A stretch of 64,000 nt of DNA from Pseudonocardia terrae (GCF_021343995.1 NZ_JAJTTE010000007.1:1-64000); one strand, 5' to 3'. Positions 43,472 to 52,280 are shown, counted from the stretch's first letter. The notes: generated from the sequence alone by a model not told the origin. A program made the numbers and translations.

Positions 43472-44448
43472 GCGACCCCGCTGTGCGGCTCGGCGTGCTC
43501 CTGCCCACGCGGGAGCACGCCGAGGACGGCCGGGCCCGGGACGTGGTCGCCGTCGCGGCGGCCGCCGAGCGGGCCGGCGCGGACTCGGTCTGGGTCGGGG
43601 ACTCGCTGTTCGCCCGGCCGCGCCTGGACCCGCTGACCCTGCTGGCGGCGGTGGCCACCGCGACCTCGACCGCGACCCTCGGCACCGCCGTGCTCGTCGC
43701 GCCCCAGTGGAACCCGCTCCTGCTCGCCCGCGCGGCCGCGACGGTGGACGTGCTCTCGGGCGGGCGGCTGGTGCTGGGCCTCGGCCCGGGGCCGGACTAC
43801 GGGCCCGCACGCAAGGAGTTCGCCGCCCTCGGCGTGCCCCACCGCGACCGGATGGGCCGGCTGGCCGAGGTCGTCGAGGTCTGCCGGGCGCTGTGGGGTC
43901 GGGGCCCGGTCGGCGTCGACGGCCGCCGCTGGAGCTTCCGTAACGTCGACCTGCACCCGAAGCCTGCCGCGCCGGGCGGACCGCCGGTCTGGTGGGGGGT
44001 GCGGGGCCCGCGGGGGCTGGCGCTGGCGGGCGGGCGCGGCGACGGGTGGCTCCCCACCGGTCGCGGCCCCGACCACTACGCGGAGGGGCTCGCCGCCGTG
44101 CACGCCGCCGCCACGGGCCCGGTGGCCGCGGCGGTCTACCTGACCGTGGCGGTCGACGACGACGCCGACGCCGCAGTGGACCGGATGCGGGAGTCGCAGA
44201 CGGCGTACTACCGCGCGCCGTGGCCCGCCGTGCGGGAGCTGGAGGACCACTGCGCGGGGACGGCCGAGACCGTCGCCGCGCACGTCGCGGCGTACGTACG
44301 GGCGGGCGCCGAGCACGTGGTGCTGCGCTTCGCGGGCGGCGACCCCGTGGCCCAGTTCGCCCGGTTGCGCGCCGCCGTGCGGCGGGACGCCGCACGGCGC
44401 TCGTTCCGGAGCGGACGCTTCGTCGGCGGGGTCCCGCTGGAGTCTTGA
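43468..44448 (+). CDS. LLM class flavin-dependent oxidoreductase
   Basis: The 326-residue luciferase-like barrel has AERAGADSVWVGDSLFARPR, TLGTAVLVAPQWNPLLLARA, LSGGRLVLGLGPGPDY and HPKPAAPGGPPVWWGVRGPR. It belongs to the F420- or FMN-dependent type and is not close to the LimB-like pair at 29153 and 52402. GTG 43468 overlaps the hydrolase stop. It ends the AtuA operon; the oxidised substrate is unknown. Confidence 0.82.
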   Translation: MSDPAVRLGVLLPTREHAEDGRARDVVAVAAAAERAGADSVWVGDSLFARPRLDPLTLLAAVATATSTATLGTAVLVAPQWNPLLLARAAATVDVLSGGRLVLGLGPGPDYGPARKEFAALGVPHRDRMGRLAEVVEVCRALWGRGPVGVDGRRWSFRNVDLHPKPAAPGGPPVWWGVRGPRGLALAGGRGDGWLPTGRGPDHYAEGLAAVHAAATGPVAAAVYLTVAVDDDADAAVDRMRESQTAYYRAPWPAVRELEDHCAGTAETVAAHVAAYVRAGAEHVVLRFAGGDPVAQFARLRAAVRRDAARRSFRSGRFVGGVPLES

Positions 44449-44472
44449 CAGGGCGGGAGCGGGCTGGAATCT

Positions 44473-44482
44473 TTGGCTCCAA
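44473..44482. promoter_or_regulatory. Operator B upstream of the cupin/ABC importer unit
   Basis: TTGGCTCCAA is the exact reverse complement of the element at 29019-29028. It lies 126 bases before the cupin start; TTCGGCGCCA follows at 44484. This links the importer to the same candidate regulon as the LLM and AtuA operons. Confidence 0.5.
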
Positions 44483-44607
44483 TTTCGGCGCCACATACCG
44501 CTGCACCCACCCGGCCCGGCCCCCCGACGTCGAGGGGTCGAGGAGGAACGAACGGTGCGCCCTCCGTCACCAGGGCGCGACTCCCACGACAGACATCGAG
44601 GTTTGCC

Positions 44608-45177
44608 ATGATCAAGGAGATCCGGCGCGCGATCGCGGGCCACACCGCCGAGGGCAAGTCGACCTTCGTCGACGCCGGGGTGGTGCCGCCGGTCACCGCG
44701 GACCTGTACCCGGGAGCCATGTACTGGCTGGTCTGGGGCACCGAGGACGGCGAGCTGACCGTCGGTCGCAACGACGAGCCCGTCCAGAAGCCCTTCTTCC
44801 CCGGGCCCGGCGGGACCCGGCTGATCGCGGTGCGCTTCGCCGCGCACGAGGCCGCGGGCCAGGGCGCGGGCGGCGACACGGACCCGGAGACGCTCGAGGC
44901 CATGCGCAAGGACGCCGAGGAGAAGTTCCCGGGCCTGTTCGACAAGCACGCCGCTGACCCGGAGAACGCCGCCTTCCACACGACCGACACCGTCGACTAC
45001 GGCTTCGTGGTCGAGGGGGAGATCTGCCTGCAGCTCGACGACGGCGACGAGCAGGTGCTGCCCGCGGGCAGCTTCGTCATGCAGCGCGGCACGCGGCACG
45101 CCTGGATCAACCGGTCCGACGAGCCCGCGCTCGTGGTGTACGTCCTGCTCGGCGCGACCCGCGTCCCGCAGTCCTGA
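44608..45177 (+). CDS. Cupin-domain protein
   Basis: The 189-residue protein has one cupin barrel in its C-terminal half: TVDYGFVVEGEICLQLDDGD, VLPAGSFVMQRGTRHAWINR and VVYVLLGA. The conserved second-motif histidine (RHAW) is present, but the first motif lacks the usual HxH, so metal binding is doubtful. The N-terminal half (PPVTADLYPGAMYWLVWGTE) is common in actinobacterial cupins near aromatic or terpenoid genes. It leads the ABC importer genes and may be a sensor or a small enzyme. Confidence 0.8.
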   Translation: MIKEIRRAIAGHTAEGKSTFVDAGVVPPVTADLYPGAMYWLVWGTEDGELTVGRNDEPVQKPFFPGPGGTRLIAVRFAAHEAAGQGAGGDTDPETLEAMRKDAEEKFPGLFDKHAADPENAAFHTTDTVDYGFVVEGEICLQLDDGDEQVLPAGSFVMQRGTRHAWINRSDEPALVVYVLLGATRVPQS

Positions 45178-45220
45178 CCGCCGCCTCCGTTCGCGACCCA
45201 CGACCTCCGGGAGAACTCAG

Positions 45221-46426
45221 ATGACTCGCTCAGGCTCACGACGACGTGGGCGCCTGTGGGGCGCGGCGGTCGGCGCCGCCGCGTCCCTCGTGCTCGCCGC
45301 CTGCGGCGGCGGCTCGGGCTCCGGCTCGGGAGACGCCACCGGTGACCTGGTCATCGGCGCGTCGCTCGCCATGACCGGGCCGAACGCCGCGGCGGGCAAC
45401 GCCCGCTTCGGGATCCAGGGCCGGTTCGACCAGGTCAACGAGCAGGGTGGCATCCAGGGCCACAAGATCGTGCTGAAGATCGGCGACGACCAGCTGGACC
45501 CGGCCGTCGCGCCCGGGGTGGCGCGCACGCTCGTCGAGAACGACGAGGTGCTCGGTACCGGGTTCGCGGGCTCGGCGGTCTCGGCCTCGGTCGTCCCGTA
45601 CCTCACCGCGCAGAAGGTCCTGGCCATCCCGTCCAACGGGTCCACCGACCTCATCAAGGACCCGGGTTCGACCTACCGGCTGTTCATCCCGTCTTACGGG
45701 GACCTGGCGGCCCACATCGTGGACTACGCGGTCAAGGACCTGGGCAAGACGAAGATCGCCGTCGCCTACACCCCGGACGCGGTCGGCAACCCCATGCTCG
45801 AGGGGACCCGCTCGGAGCTGGCCCGGCTGGGCATGGCGCCGGTGGCGGAGGTGTCTTTCAGCGCGAAGGCGACGAGCGCCGCGGCGCAGGCAGCTCAGCT
45901 CAAGGCGTCCGGCGCCGACTTCGTCGTGCTGAACCACGTGCCCGCCGTCGCCTCCGTGCTGATGCAGGCGAACGAGCAGATCGGGTACCAGCCGGCCTAC
46001 GGCTCGACCTTCGCGCTCGCCCAGCCCGCGCTGACCAAGATCATGGGCGCTCAGCTGGACGACCGGATCTACTTCGCGACCGGCTACATCGACCCCGACT
46101 CCGACGCGGCCGCCGACTTCCGCAAGTACGTCGGGGCGGCCGGCGGCGACATCCACAACACCGACGTCATGACCGGCTGGGCAGCCGCGGACACCTACGT
46201 CGAGGTGCTGAAGAAGGCGGTGGCCGACGCCGGGGGGAACACCCCGACGCGGGCCCAGGTCCTGGCGGCCACGGACGACCTCGTGATCGACACCCCGTAC
46301 GTCCGGGGGGTGCACTGGACCGCCGACAACCACGCGGGCATGAAGCAGGCGCGGATCACCAAGCTCGTCGGCGGGCAGTTCCAACAGGTCGAGGACTTCA
46401 CCCCGGTCCCCGGTCCGACCTCCTGA
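45221..46426 (+). CDS. ABC transporter substrate-binding lipoprotein (LivJ/K type)
   Basis: The 401-residue protein has a lipoprotein signal with lipobox LAAC (C28), then a branched-chain amino-acid-type binding fold: GASLAMTGPNAAAGNARFGI, GVARTLVENDEVLGTGFAGS, ATSAAAQAAQLKASGADFVV. The family also binds aromatic and other carboxylates, amides and urea. It is anchored outside the membrane and delivers a ligand to the permeases encoded downstream. A GC-rich hairpin separates it from the permease genes. Confidence 0.9.
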   Translation: MTRSGSRRRGRLWGAAVGAAASLVLAACGGGSGSGSGDATGDLVIGASLAMTGPNAAAGNARFGIQGRFDQVNEQGGIQGHKIVLKIGDDQLDPAVAPGVARTLVENDEVLGTGFAGSAVSASVVPYLTAQKVLAIPSNGSTDLIKDPGSTYRLFIPSYGDLAAHIVDYAVKDLGKTKIAVAYTPDAVGNPMLEGTRSELARLGMAPVAEVSFSAKATSAAAQAAQLKASGADFVVLNHVPAVASVLMQANEQIGYQPAYGSTFALAQPALTKIMGAQLDDRIYFATGYIDPDSDAAADFRKYVGAAGGDIHNTDVMTGWAAADTYVEVLKKAVADAGGNTPTRAQVLAATDDLVIDTPYVRGVHWTADNHAGMKQARITKLVGGQFQQVEDFTPVPGPTS

Positions 46427-46435
46427 CCCGTCCCA

Positions 46436-46464
46436 CCCGGGGGCCGGCCCCGTCGGCCCCCGGG
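46436..46464 (+). terminator. Intra-operon hairpin after the binding-protein gene
   Basis: CCCGGGGGCCG (46436-46446) pairs with CGGCCCCCGGG (46454-46464) across a 7-base loop. It lies 10 bases after the binding-protein stop. Such hairpins often stabilise or partly terminate the transcript so that binding protein exceeds permease. Confidence 0.6.
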
Positions 46465-46513
46465 ACCCCGTCCGCCGCGGCACCGCCGCACGAGACCCGA
46501 GCGGGAGGAGAGC

Positions 46514-47386
46514 GTGGAGCTCTTCGAGACCAGCGTCATCCTCGGCGTGACCATCGGCCTGGTGTACGCGCTGGCCGGTGCCGGCCTGGTCGTCATCTAC
46601 CGGACCTCCGGCTACGCGAGCTTCACCCAGGGCGACATCGCCGCGGTGTCGCTCTACGTCGGCCTCTTCGCCTACCAGAGCGGCCTGCCCTACCCCGTCA
46701 TGGCGCTGCTCGTCGTCGCCGTCGGCGCGCTGCTCGGCGGCCTGATCGGGGGGCTGATCGTCGTCCCCCTCGAGCGGTACGGGCCGCTGACCGCGGCGCT
46801 GGCGACGATCGGCGTCGGCCTGGCCATCCAGGGCACCGAGAACATCGTGCTCAACCCCGACCCGGTGGCGTTCCCCTCGGCGGGCGACGGCCCGGCGCTC
46901 ACGCTCGGCCCGGTCACGCTGTCCGTGGCCGACCTCGTCCAGGCCGCGGTGTGCATCGCGCTGTTCGTGGTGCTGGGTCTGGTCTTCCGATTCAGCCGCA
47001 CCGGCATCGCGATGCGGGCGGCGAACGACAACCCGGTCGCCGCGGGCCACGTCGGGCTCTCCGGGCGGCGGCTGAAGGTCGTGAGCTGGGTGATCGCCGG
47101 CGGGCTCGCCGGGATCACCGGCCTGTTCGTGGCGCCGCTCTACTCGCTGAGCCCCAGCAGCGTGAACGCGATCCTTGTGTTCGGGTTCGCGACCGTGGTG
47201 CTGGGCGGCTTCGAGAGCATCACCGGGGCCCTCGTCGCCGGCGTCCTGATCGGCGTGGCGAGCAACCTCGTCGCCGCGTACCTCGACCCCCAGCTGGTCA
47301 CCTTCGGCGTCTACGCGCTGGTGCTGTGCGTGCTGCTCTTCCGTCCCTTCGGCCTGCTCGGCCGCCGTCCGCTCGTGAGGGTGTGA
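46514..47386 (+). CDS. ABC transporter permease (LivH type)
   Basis: The 290-residue membrane protein has about eight hydrophobic segments and the LivH markers ILGVTIGLVYALAGAGLVVI, YRTSGYASFTQGDIAAVSLY and MRAANDNPVAAGHVGL. It forms half of the inner-membrane channel. GTG 46514 follows GGGAGGAG at good spacing. The second permease starts one base after its stop. Confidence 0.9.
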   Translation: MELFETSVILGVTIGLVYALAGAGLVVIYRTSGYASFTQGDIAAVSLYVGLFAYQSGLPYPVMALLVVAVGALLGGLIGGLIVVPLERYGPLTAALATIGVGLAIQGTENIVLNPDPVAFPSAGDGPALTLGPVTLSVADLVQAAVCIALFVVLGLVFRFSRTGIAMRAANDNPVAAGHVGLSGRRLKVVSWVIAGGLAGITGLFVAPLYSLSPSSVNAILVFGFATVVLGGFESITGALVAGVLIGVASNLVAAYLDPQLVTFGVYALVLCVLLFRPFGLLGRRPLVRV

Positions 47387-47387
47387 G

Positions 47388-48461
47388 ATGAGCTCGACCA
47401 CCGACACCGGTCGTGTCGCCCAGGCGCCTCCGGAACCGCCCGCGACCTCGCGGTACGGCCCGCACGCGCTGCGCACCGCCGTCGCCACGGGCCGCGGCGT
47501 GCTCGCCCGCCACCGCTACGTCACGATGCTGCTCCTGGCGGTCGTCGTGCTGGTGCTGGGTCTGACCGGCAACGCGGGCTTCCGCTACAGCCTGACCCTG
47601 GCGACGGCCTACGGGATCGTCGTCCTCGGCAACAGCGCCACCGCCGCCGTGCTGGGGGAGATCAACCTCGGCGGGCTCGCCTTCATGGCGGTGGGCGCCT
47701 ACACCATGGCGAACCTGCTGGAACACGACGTCGCCGCGCTGCCCGCGCTGCTCGTCTCCGGGCTCGCCGCCGCGGTCGTCGGCCTCGTCCTGGCCATCCC
47801 GACGACCCAGCTCCGCGGCATTTCGACCGCGCTCGTGACCTTCGCGCTGGCGTACTCGATCAGCGACCTCGCGACGTACCTGACGCCGGTGACCAACGGC
47901 GACGAGGGCAAGTTCCTCCCCGCCGACCTGGAGCTCGCGGGCCTGCTGGTCAGCGGGTCGAACGAGGGCCTGCTCGTCCTGGCCGTCGTCGTCATGGTGC
48001 TGGCCTGCGCCGGACACATCGCCCTGCTCAACAGCAGGCCCGGCCGGGTGGCGATCTCGGTCGGCGAGGTCGAGCGGGCGTCGGCGATCTTCGGGACGCC
48101 GATCCGCCCCGTCCAGCTCGCCGTGTGGGTCTGGGCCTCGTTCCTGGGCGGGCTCGGCGGCGCCCTCTACGGGCTCGCCGTCGGGTTCGTCAGCGCCTCG
48201 CAGTGGCAGATCATGCTGTCGATCTTCGTCTTCGTCGGCGGGCTGGTGGGCGGGACCCGCAGCGCGTCCGGTGCCTGGATCGGCGGCATGATCGTGGGCG
48301 GGCTCCCGATCTGGCTGCAGGGCGTCGTGCCGCCCACGGCCACCACCCTGGTGTACGGGGTGATCCTGGTGCTCGCCCTCCTCGCGGGCGGACGCGGCCT
48401 GGCCGAGCTGGGCGAACGCCTGGGGGTCACCGCCTGGCTGCGGCTGCGGGTGCGGTCGTGA
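47388..48461 (+). CDS. ABC transporter permease (LivM type)
   Basis: The 357-residue membrane protein has an N-terminal cytoplasmic tail of about 40 residues, then nine or so hydrophobic segments with LivM features such as GEINLGGLAFMAVGAYTMAN, RGISTALVTFALAYSISDL and FVFVGGLVGGTRSASGAWIG. It is the second half of the channel. The ATPase gene overlaps its stop by 4 bases. Confidence 0.9.
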   Translation: MSSTTDTGRVAQAPPEPPATSRYGPHALRTAVATGRGVLARHRYVTMLLLAVVVLVLGLTGNAGFRYSLTLATAYGIVVLGNSATAAVLGEINLGGLAFMAVGAYTMANLLEHDVAALPALLVSGLAAAVVGLVLAIPTTQLRGISTALVTFALAYSISDLATYLTPVTNGDEGKFLPADLELAGLLVSGSNEGLLVLAVVVMVLACAGHIALLNSRPGRVAISVGEVERASAIFGTPIRPVQLAVWVWASFLGGLGGALYGLAVGFVSASQWQIMLSIFVFVGGLVGGTRSASGAWIGGMIVGGLPIWLQGVVPPTATTLVYGVILVLALLAGGRGLAELGERLGVTAWLRLRVRS

Positions 48462-49270
48462 GCGCGGCCACCGAGACCCGCCCCGGGCCGACCGAGGCGG
48501 CCGCCGGGCTGCGGGCGCGCGGGGTCGTGATGCGCTTCGGCGGCGTGACCGCGCTGGATGACGTCGCGATCGAGCTCGCCGTCGGCACGTGGACCGGGCT
48601 GATCGGCCCCAACGGCTCGGGCAAGACCACGCTGCTCAACGTGCTGTCGGGGGTCTACCGGCCGCAGGCGGGCTCCATCGAGCTCGACGGGGTCGACGTC
48701 GGCGGGGCGCGGGCCGGGCGCCTCGCCCGCGCGGGCATCGTCCGCACCTTCCAGCACCCGCAGCTGGCCGAGTCCCTGACGGTGTGGGAGAACCTGCTCC
48801 TCGGCGTGGACTTGCGGCGGAGGCGGCAGGGCCGGCGCGGGGCGGAGGCGCCCGCCGGGCCCGGGGCCGAGGAGCTGCTCGAGGTCTTCGGCTGCACCCG
48901 CTACGCCGGGCACCTGCCCGCCGAGGCGCCGTACGGCATCCGCAAGTCGGTCGAGCTGGCCCGTGCTGTGGTGGCCGAGCCGGGCGTGCTGCTGCTCGAC
49001 GAACCGGCCGCGGGCCTGAGCAAGGAGGAGCGCAGCGAGCTCGTCGGGTCGCTGAGGTGGGTGCGGGAACGTCGCCCGGACCTCGCCGTCTGCCTGATCG
49101 AGCACGACGTGCGCCTGGTGGCCGCGGTGTGCCCGACGATCCAGGTGCTCAACTTCGGCCGCGTCCTCGCGGTCGGCACGGCCGCGGAGGTGCTGCGGGC
49201 TCCGGCGGTGCAGGAGGCCTACCTGGGGCGATCGGCCCGCCACCTGGACCGCGACGGAGGGGGATCCTGA
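48458..49270 (+). CDS. ABC transporter ATP-binding protein (LivG type)
   Basis: The 270-residue ATPase has Walker A GPNGSGKT, a Q-loop in RTFQHPQLAESLTVWENLLL, Walker B VLLLDEPAAGLSKEE and the switch histidine in CLIEHDVRLV. Its signature region reads APYGIRKSVELARAV, weaker than the usual YGQQ form. It energises uptake with the LivF-type partner, whose ATG overlaps its stop by one base. Confidence 0.9.
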   Translation: MSAATETRPGPTEAAAGLRARGVVMRFGGVTALDDVAIELAVGTWTGLIGPNGSGKTTLLNVLSGVYRPQAGSIELDGVDVGGARAGRLARAGIVRTFQHPQLAESLTVWENLLLGVDLRRRRQGRRGAEAPAGPGAEELLEVFGCTRYAGHLPAEAPYGIRKSVELARAVVAEPGVLLLDEPAAGLSKEERSELVGSLRWVRERRPDLAVCLIEHDVRLVAAVCPTIQVLNFGRVLAVGTAAEVLRAPAVQEAYLGRSARHLDRDGGGS

Positions 49271-49968
49271 TGCTCGAGGTGACGGGCCTGCGCGGCGGGT
49301 ACCGCGAGAACGTCCTGGTGTTCGAGGACATCTCCTTCGCGCTCGACGGCGGCGCGGTCGGGTTCATCGGGCGCAACGGCGCCGGCAAGACCTGCCTCGC
49401 GCAGACGCTGTCCGGCGCGCTCCGGGCCGGCGGCGGCGCGATCACGCTCGACGGCGTGGACGTGACCGCGGGGTCGTCGCGCGGCCGAGTCCGGTCGGGG
49501 ATCTCGCTGGTCCCCGAGGGGCGGCTCGTGTTCGGGCAGCTGACCGTCCGCGAGAACCTGGTCGTGGCCGCGCACGCCGCCGGGCGGTCGTCGAGCGGGA
49601 TCGGGGCGCTCGAGGAGCAGTTCCCGATCCTGGGGCAGAAGCGCGGCAGGCCCGCGGCGTCGCTGAGCGGCGGCGAGCAGCAGTTGCTGGCGATCGCGCG
49701 GGCGCTGGTCCAGGAGCCGAAGGTCGTCGTCCTCGACGAGCCCTCCCTGGGGCTCTCGCCGGTCGCCGTCGACGCCCTCACCGCGACCCTGAGGTCGGTC
49801 GTGGTCGACAGCGGCCTGTCGATGGTGCTGATGGAACAGAACGGCGAGCTGCTGAGCGGCCTTTGCGACCAGGTACTCCTGGTCGAGCAGGGCCGCGTGG
49901 TCCGCAGCCTCGACATGCACGACGAGGCGGACGAGAACACCCTCTACGAGTCCTATCTCGGCGTGTAA
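49270..49968 (+). CDS. ABC transporter ATP-binding protein (LivF type)
   Basis: The 232-residue ATPase has Walker A GRNGAGKT, VPEGRLVFGQLTVRENLVVA typical of LivF, the signature LSGGEQQLLAIARAL, Walker B VVVLDEPSLGLSPV and a switch-region glutamine in VLMEQNGELL where many ABC ATPases have histidine, as LivF-like proteins often do. It completes the importer unit; the SDR follows after 53 bases. Confidence 0.9.
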   Translation: MLEVTGLRGGYRENVLVFEDISFALDGGAVGFIGRNGAGKTCLAQTLSGALRAGGGAITLDGVDVTAGSSRGRVRSGISLVPEGRLVFGQLTVRENLVVAAHAAGRSSSGIGALEEQFPILGQKRGRPAASLSGGEQQLLAIARALVQEPKVVVLDEPSLGLSPVAVDALTATLRSVVVDSGLSMVLMEQNGELLSGLCDQVLLVEQGRVVRSLDMHDEADENTLYESYLGV

Positions 49969-50021
49969 CGCCGACGGTCTCGACGGGGTCGACCTGCACA
50001 CGACGGTGGGAGAGGACAGGG

Positions 50022-50837
50022 ATGGGACGACTCGACGGGAAGGTCGCCGTGGTCTCCGGGGCGGCCCGGGGCCAGGGGCGCGCCCACGCGGTGCGACTCG
50101 CCGCGGAGGGCGCGGACATCGTGGCGTTCGACGTGTGCGGCGGGTTCACCTACACCCGGGCGCCGGCGGCGACGGTGGCCGAGCTCGAGGACACGGCGGC
50201 CCAGGTCGAGGCCCTCGACCGGCGCTGCCTGGCGGAGAAGGTCGACGCGCGGGACCTGCCTGCCCTCACCGCCCTGGCCGACACGGCGATGGCTGAGTTC
50301 GGCCGGGTCGACGTCGTCGTGGTGAACCACGGGATCTGGACGGTGGACCGCAACAGCTGGGAGCTGCCCGAAGAGTCCTGGCAGGAGAGCATCGACGTGC
50401 TGCTGACCGGGGCCTGGAAGGTGCAGAAGGCGTTCATCCCGAAGATCATCGAGGGCGGCCGCGGGGGCTCCCTCGTGTTCACCTCGTCGGTCAACGCCGT
50501 GGTGCCCCAGCCCGGTGCCGTCGCCTACTGCGCGGCGAAGAGCGGGATGCAGATGCTGATGAAGGTCCTGGCCCACGAGCTGGGCCCGCATGAGATCCGG
50601 GTCAACACCGTCAACCCGGGCTCGGTGGACACGGACATCCGACTGGGCGGCAACATCGAGAAGTCCATCGAGTACTACCCGTACGTGTTCGGGCAGGGGA
50701 ACCGGCAGCTGCTCGGCGGGACGAACGCACGCCCTCCGTCGATCATCGCCGACGCCGTGGCCTGGCTCGTGTCCGACGAGGCCCGCTTCGTGACCGGCGC
50801 CCTCATCCCCGTCGACGCGGGACGGATGGTGTGGTGA
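50022..50837 (+). CDS. Mycofactocin-coupled SDR (carveol-dehydrogenase-like)
   Basis: The 271-residue SDR begins MGRLDGKVAVVSGAARGQGR and has the insert after strand 2 (DVCGGFTYTRAPAATVAELE) and VNHGIW found in the mycofactocin-associated SDR group that includes carveol dehydrogenase. Those enzymes keep NAD tightly bound and hand electrons to mycofactocin rather than free NAD. Catalytic YCAAKSG is present. The likely reaction is oxidation of a secondary alcohol to a ketone. No mycofactocin biosynthesis gene is visible in the window, so the cofactor must be made elsewhere. It follows the ABC importer genes. Confidence 0.86.
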   Translation: MGRLDGKVAVVSGAARGQGRAHAVRLAAEGADIVAFDVCGGFTYTRAPAATVAELEDTAAQVEALDRRCLAEKVDARDLPALTALADTAMAEFGRVDVVVVNHGIWTVDRNSWELPEESWQESIDVLLTGAWKVQKAFIPKIIEGGRGGSLVFTSSVNAVVPQPGAVAYCAAKSGMQMLMKVLAHELGPHEIRVNTVNPGSVDTDIRLGGNIEKSIEYYPYVFGQGNRQLLGGTNARPPSIIADAVAWLVSDEARFVTGALIPVDAGRMVW

Positions 50838-50839
50838 AG

Positions 50840-50877
50840 GCGGCGTCCCCGGAGCCGGTGGGCCCCGGGGACGCCGC
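50840..50877. terminator. Bidirectional terminator
   Basis: GCGGCGTCCCCGG (50840-50852) pairs with CCGGGGACGCCGC (50865-50877) around a 12-base loop. It lies between convergent genes ending at 50837 and 50883. Confidence 0.75.
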
Positions 50878-50882
50878 TGCGG

Positions 50883-51950
50883 TCAGAGCTCCAGCTCGCC
50901 CACGCGGGAGCCGCCGACCTCGGTGAACCACATCGAGCCGCCGGGCTCACACGGGGCGAACTGTGGCTCGGTCGAGGGCTCCTTCTCGCAGGCGATGTCG
51001 CCTGGCGCGCTGACCAGGGACGGGATCGGGACCTCGGTGATGTCCTTGGTGTCCGGGTCGACGCGGGCGACGCGGCCGCCGGTGATCTGGGTGTAGTACA
51101 TGGCGCCGTCCGCGCCCTCGGCGATCGTGAACGGCCCGGCCAGGGGGCTGGGTGTCGGGATCTCCGTCATCTGCTCGGTCTTCGGGTCGAACCAGCCGAC
51201 GTTGTTGCCCGCGATCTGGGCGAACCAGACCGTGCCGTCGCCGTTCGGGCCCGGGTCGATGTCAAGGACCTGTGACGCCGGCGTCGGGTAGGGGAACGTG
51301 TCGATCTCGTGGGTGTTCACGTCGATCCGGCCGAGCTTGTTGGCGCCCTGCTCGGAGAAGTAGACGTAGGTGTCGTCGACGATGGCCAGGTCCATGGGGA
51401 CGGCGGCCAGGTCGGGCAGGGGGTACTGCTCGAACTCGTGGGTCTCGGGGTCGAAGCGGCTGATCTTGTTGCCGACGGTCTCGGTGAACCAGATCCCGCC
51501 GTCGGGGCCGATCTTCAGGTCGGCCGGGTAGGCGCGCAGGCCTGGGATCCGCCAGAGCTCGATCTGCTTGGTCTGCATGTCGAGCCTGCCGATGCTGTCG
51601 CAGCCCACGGCGGAGAACCACACGGCGTCACCCGGGCCGCCGTTCACGGCGTAGGGCACGCACGCCGGCGTGGGCACCGGGTAGCGGGTGATCTCCTTGG
51701 TGTCCGGGTCGATCCGGCCGATGTGGTTGCCGGTCAGCTCCGTCCAGTACATCGCGCCGTCCGGGCCCGGCTTCATGTCGGCGGGGGAGGAGGCGGGCGG
51801 GAGGGCGTACTCGTGCACCGTCCCCTCCCCGGGCGCCGGGGTCGGGAGTGCGCTCGCCGCGCCGGCGAAGATCGCCGGCACGGCGACCACGACGGCCGCC
51901 GCAGCGACGACCGCGCGAATCGAGCGCGGTCGGAGGTTCCAACGGGTCAT
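50883..51950 (-). CDS. Exported Vgb-like beta-propeller protein (Sec signal)
   Basis: The 355-residue protein has a basic N-terminus, a hydrophobic stretch (AVVAAAAVVVAVPAIFAGAA) and a likely signal-peptidase site after ASA, then about seven repeats of the form GPDGxxWFTExxGNKIxRxDPxTxE, as in virginiamycin B lyase (Vgb). It should act outside the membrane. The few histidines do not sit in an obvious lyase pair, so streptogramin cleavage is not supported; binding or lactone/enol chemistry on a pathway compound is as likely. A paralogue is at 59331, and a dead fragment of a very similar copy is at 27539. The upstream interval carries two operator C sites. Confidence 0.83.
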   Translation of the reverse strand: MTRWNLRPRSIRAVVAAAAVVVAVPAIFAGAASALPTPAPGEGTVHEYALPPASSPADMKPGPDGAMYWTELTGNHIGRIDPDTKEITRYPVPTPACVPYAVNGGPGDAVWFSAVGCDSIGRLDMQTKQIELWRIPGLRAYPADLKIGPDGGIWFTETVGNKISRFDPETHEFEQYPLPDLAAVPMDLAIVDDTYVYFSEQGANKLGRIDVNTHEIDTFPYPTPASQVLDIDPGPNGDGTVWFAQIAGNNVGWFDPKTEQMTEIPTPSPLAGPFTIAEGADGAMYYTQITGGRVARVDPDTKDITEVPIPSLVSAPGDIACEKEPSTEPQFAPCEPGGSMWFTEVGGSRVGELEL

Positions 51951-52218
51951 GTCCGTCCTTCGGTCTCGGGGGACCAGGGGCTGACCACGTTGCGACCTTC
52001 GACGGGGAGCCTGCACGGCACAGCTGCCGGCGAAGGGGCACGTCGTCGGATCGGGGCGGCGGCCACCCCGGGGAGTGGCTGTCCGAGCGGCGAGCGGGGA
52101 GCGAGCCGTCGGGGGGTGTGGATCGTTCTTCTCCGGTCCGGTGCGGGATGCACCGGACTACGCCGAACGGGTTACCGCCAGCGTGCTCGGAAGGATGGCG
52201 GTGATGCGTCGCCCCTGG

Positions 52219-52236
52219 TTGTCGCAAAACGCAACA
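52219..52236. promoter_or_regulatory. Operator C, site 1 of the divergent interval
   Basis: TTGTCGCAAAACGCAACA is an imperfect palindrome and one of the best matches to the pattern TTGTCGCAnnnCGCnACA. It lies 62 bases, close to six helical turns, from the second site at 52281. Confidence 0.6.
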
Positions 52237-52280
52237 GTGTGCCCCTGTTCCGCACGCGCTGTAGGCGCTCACTCGGTCCC

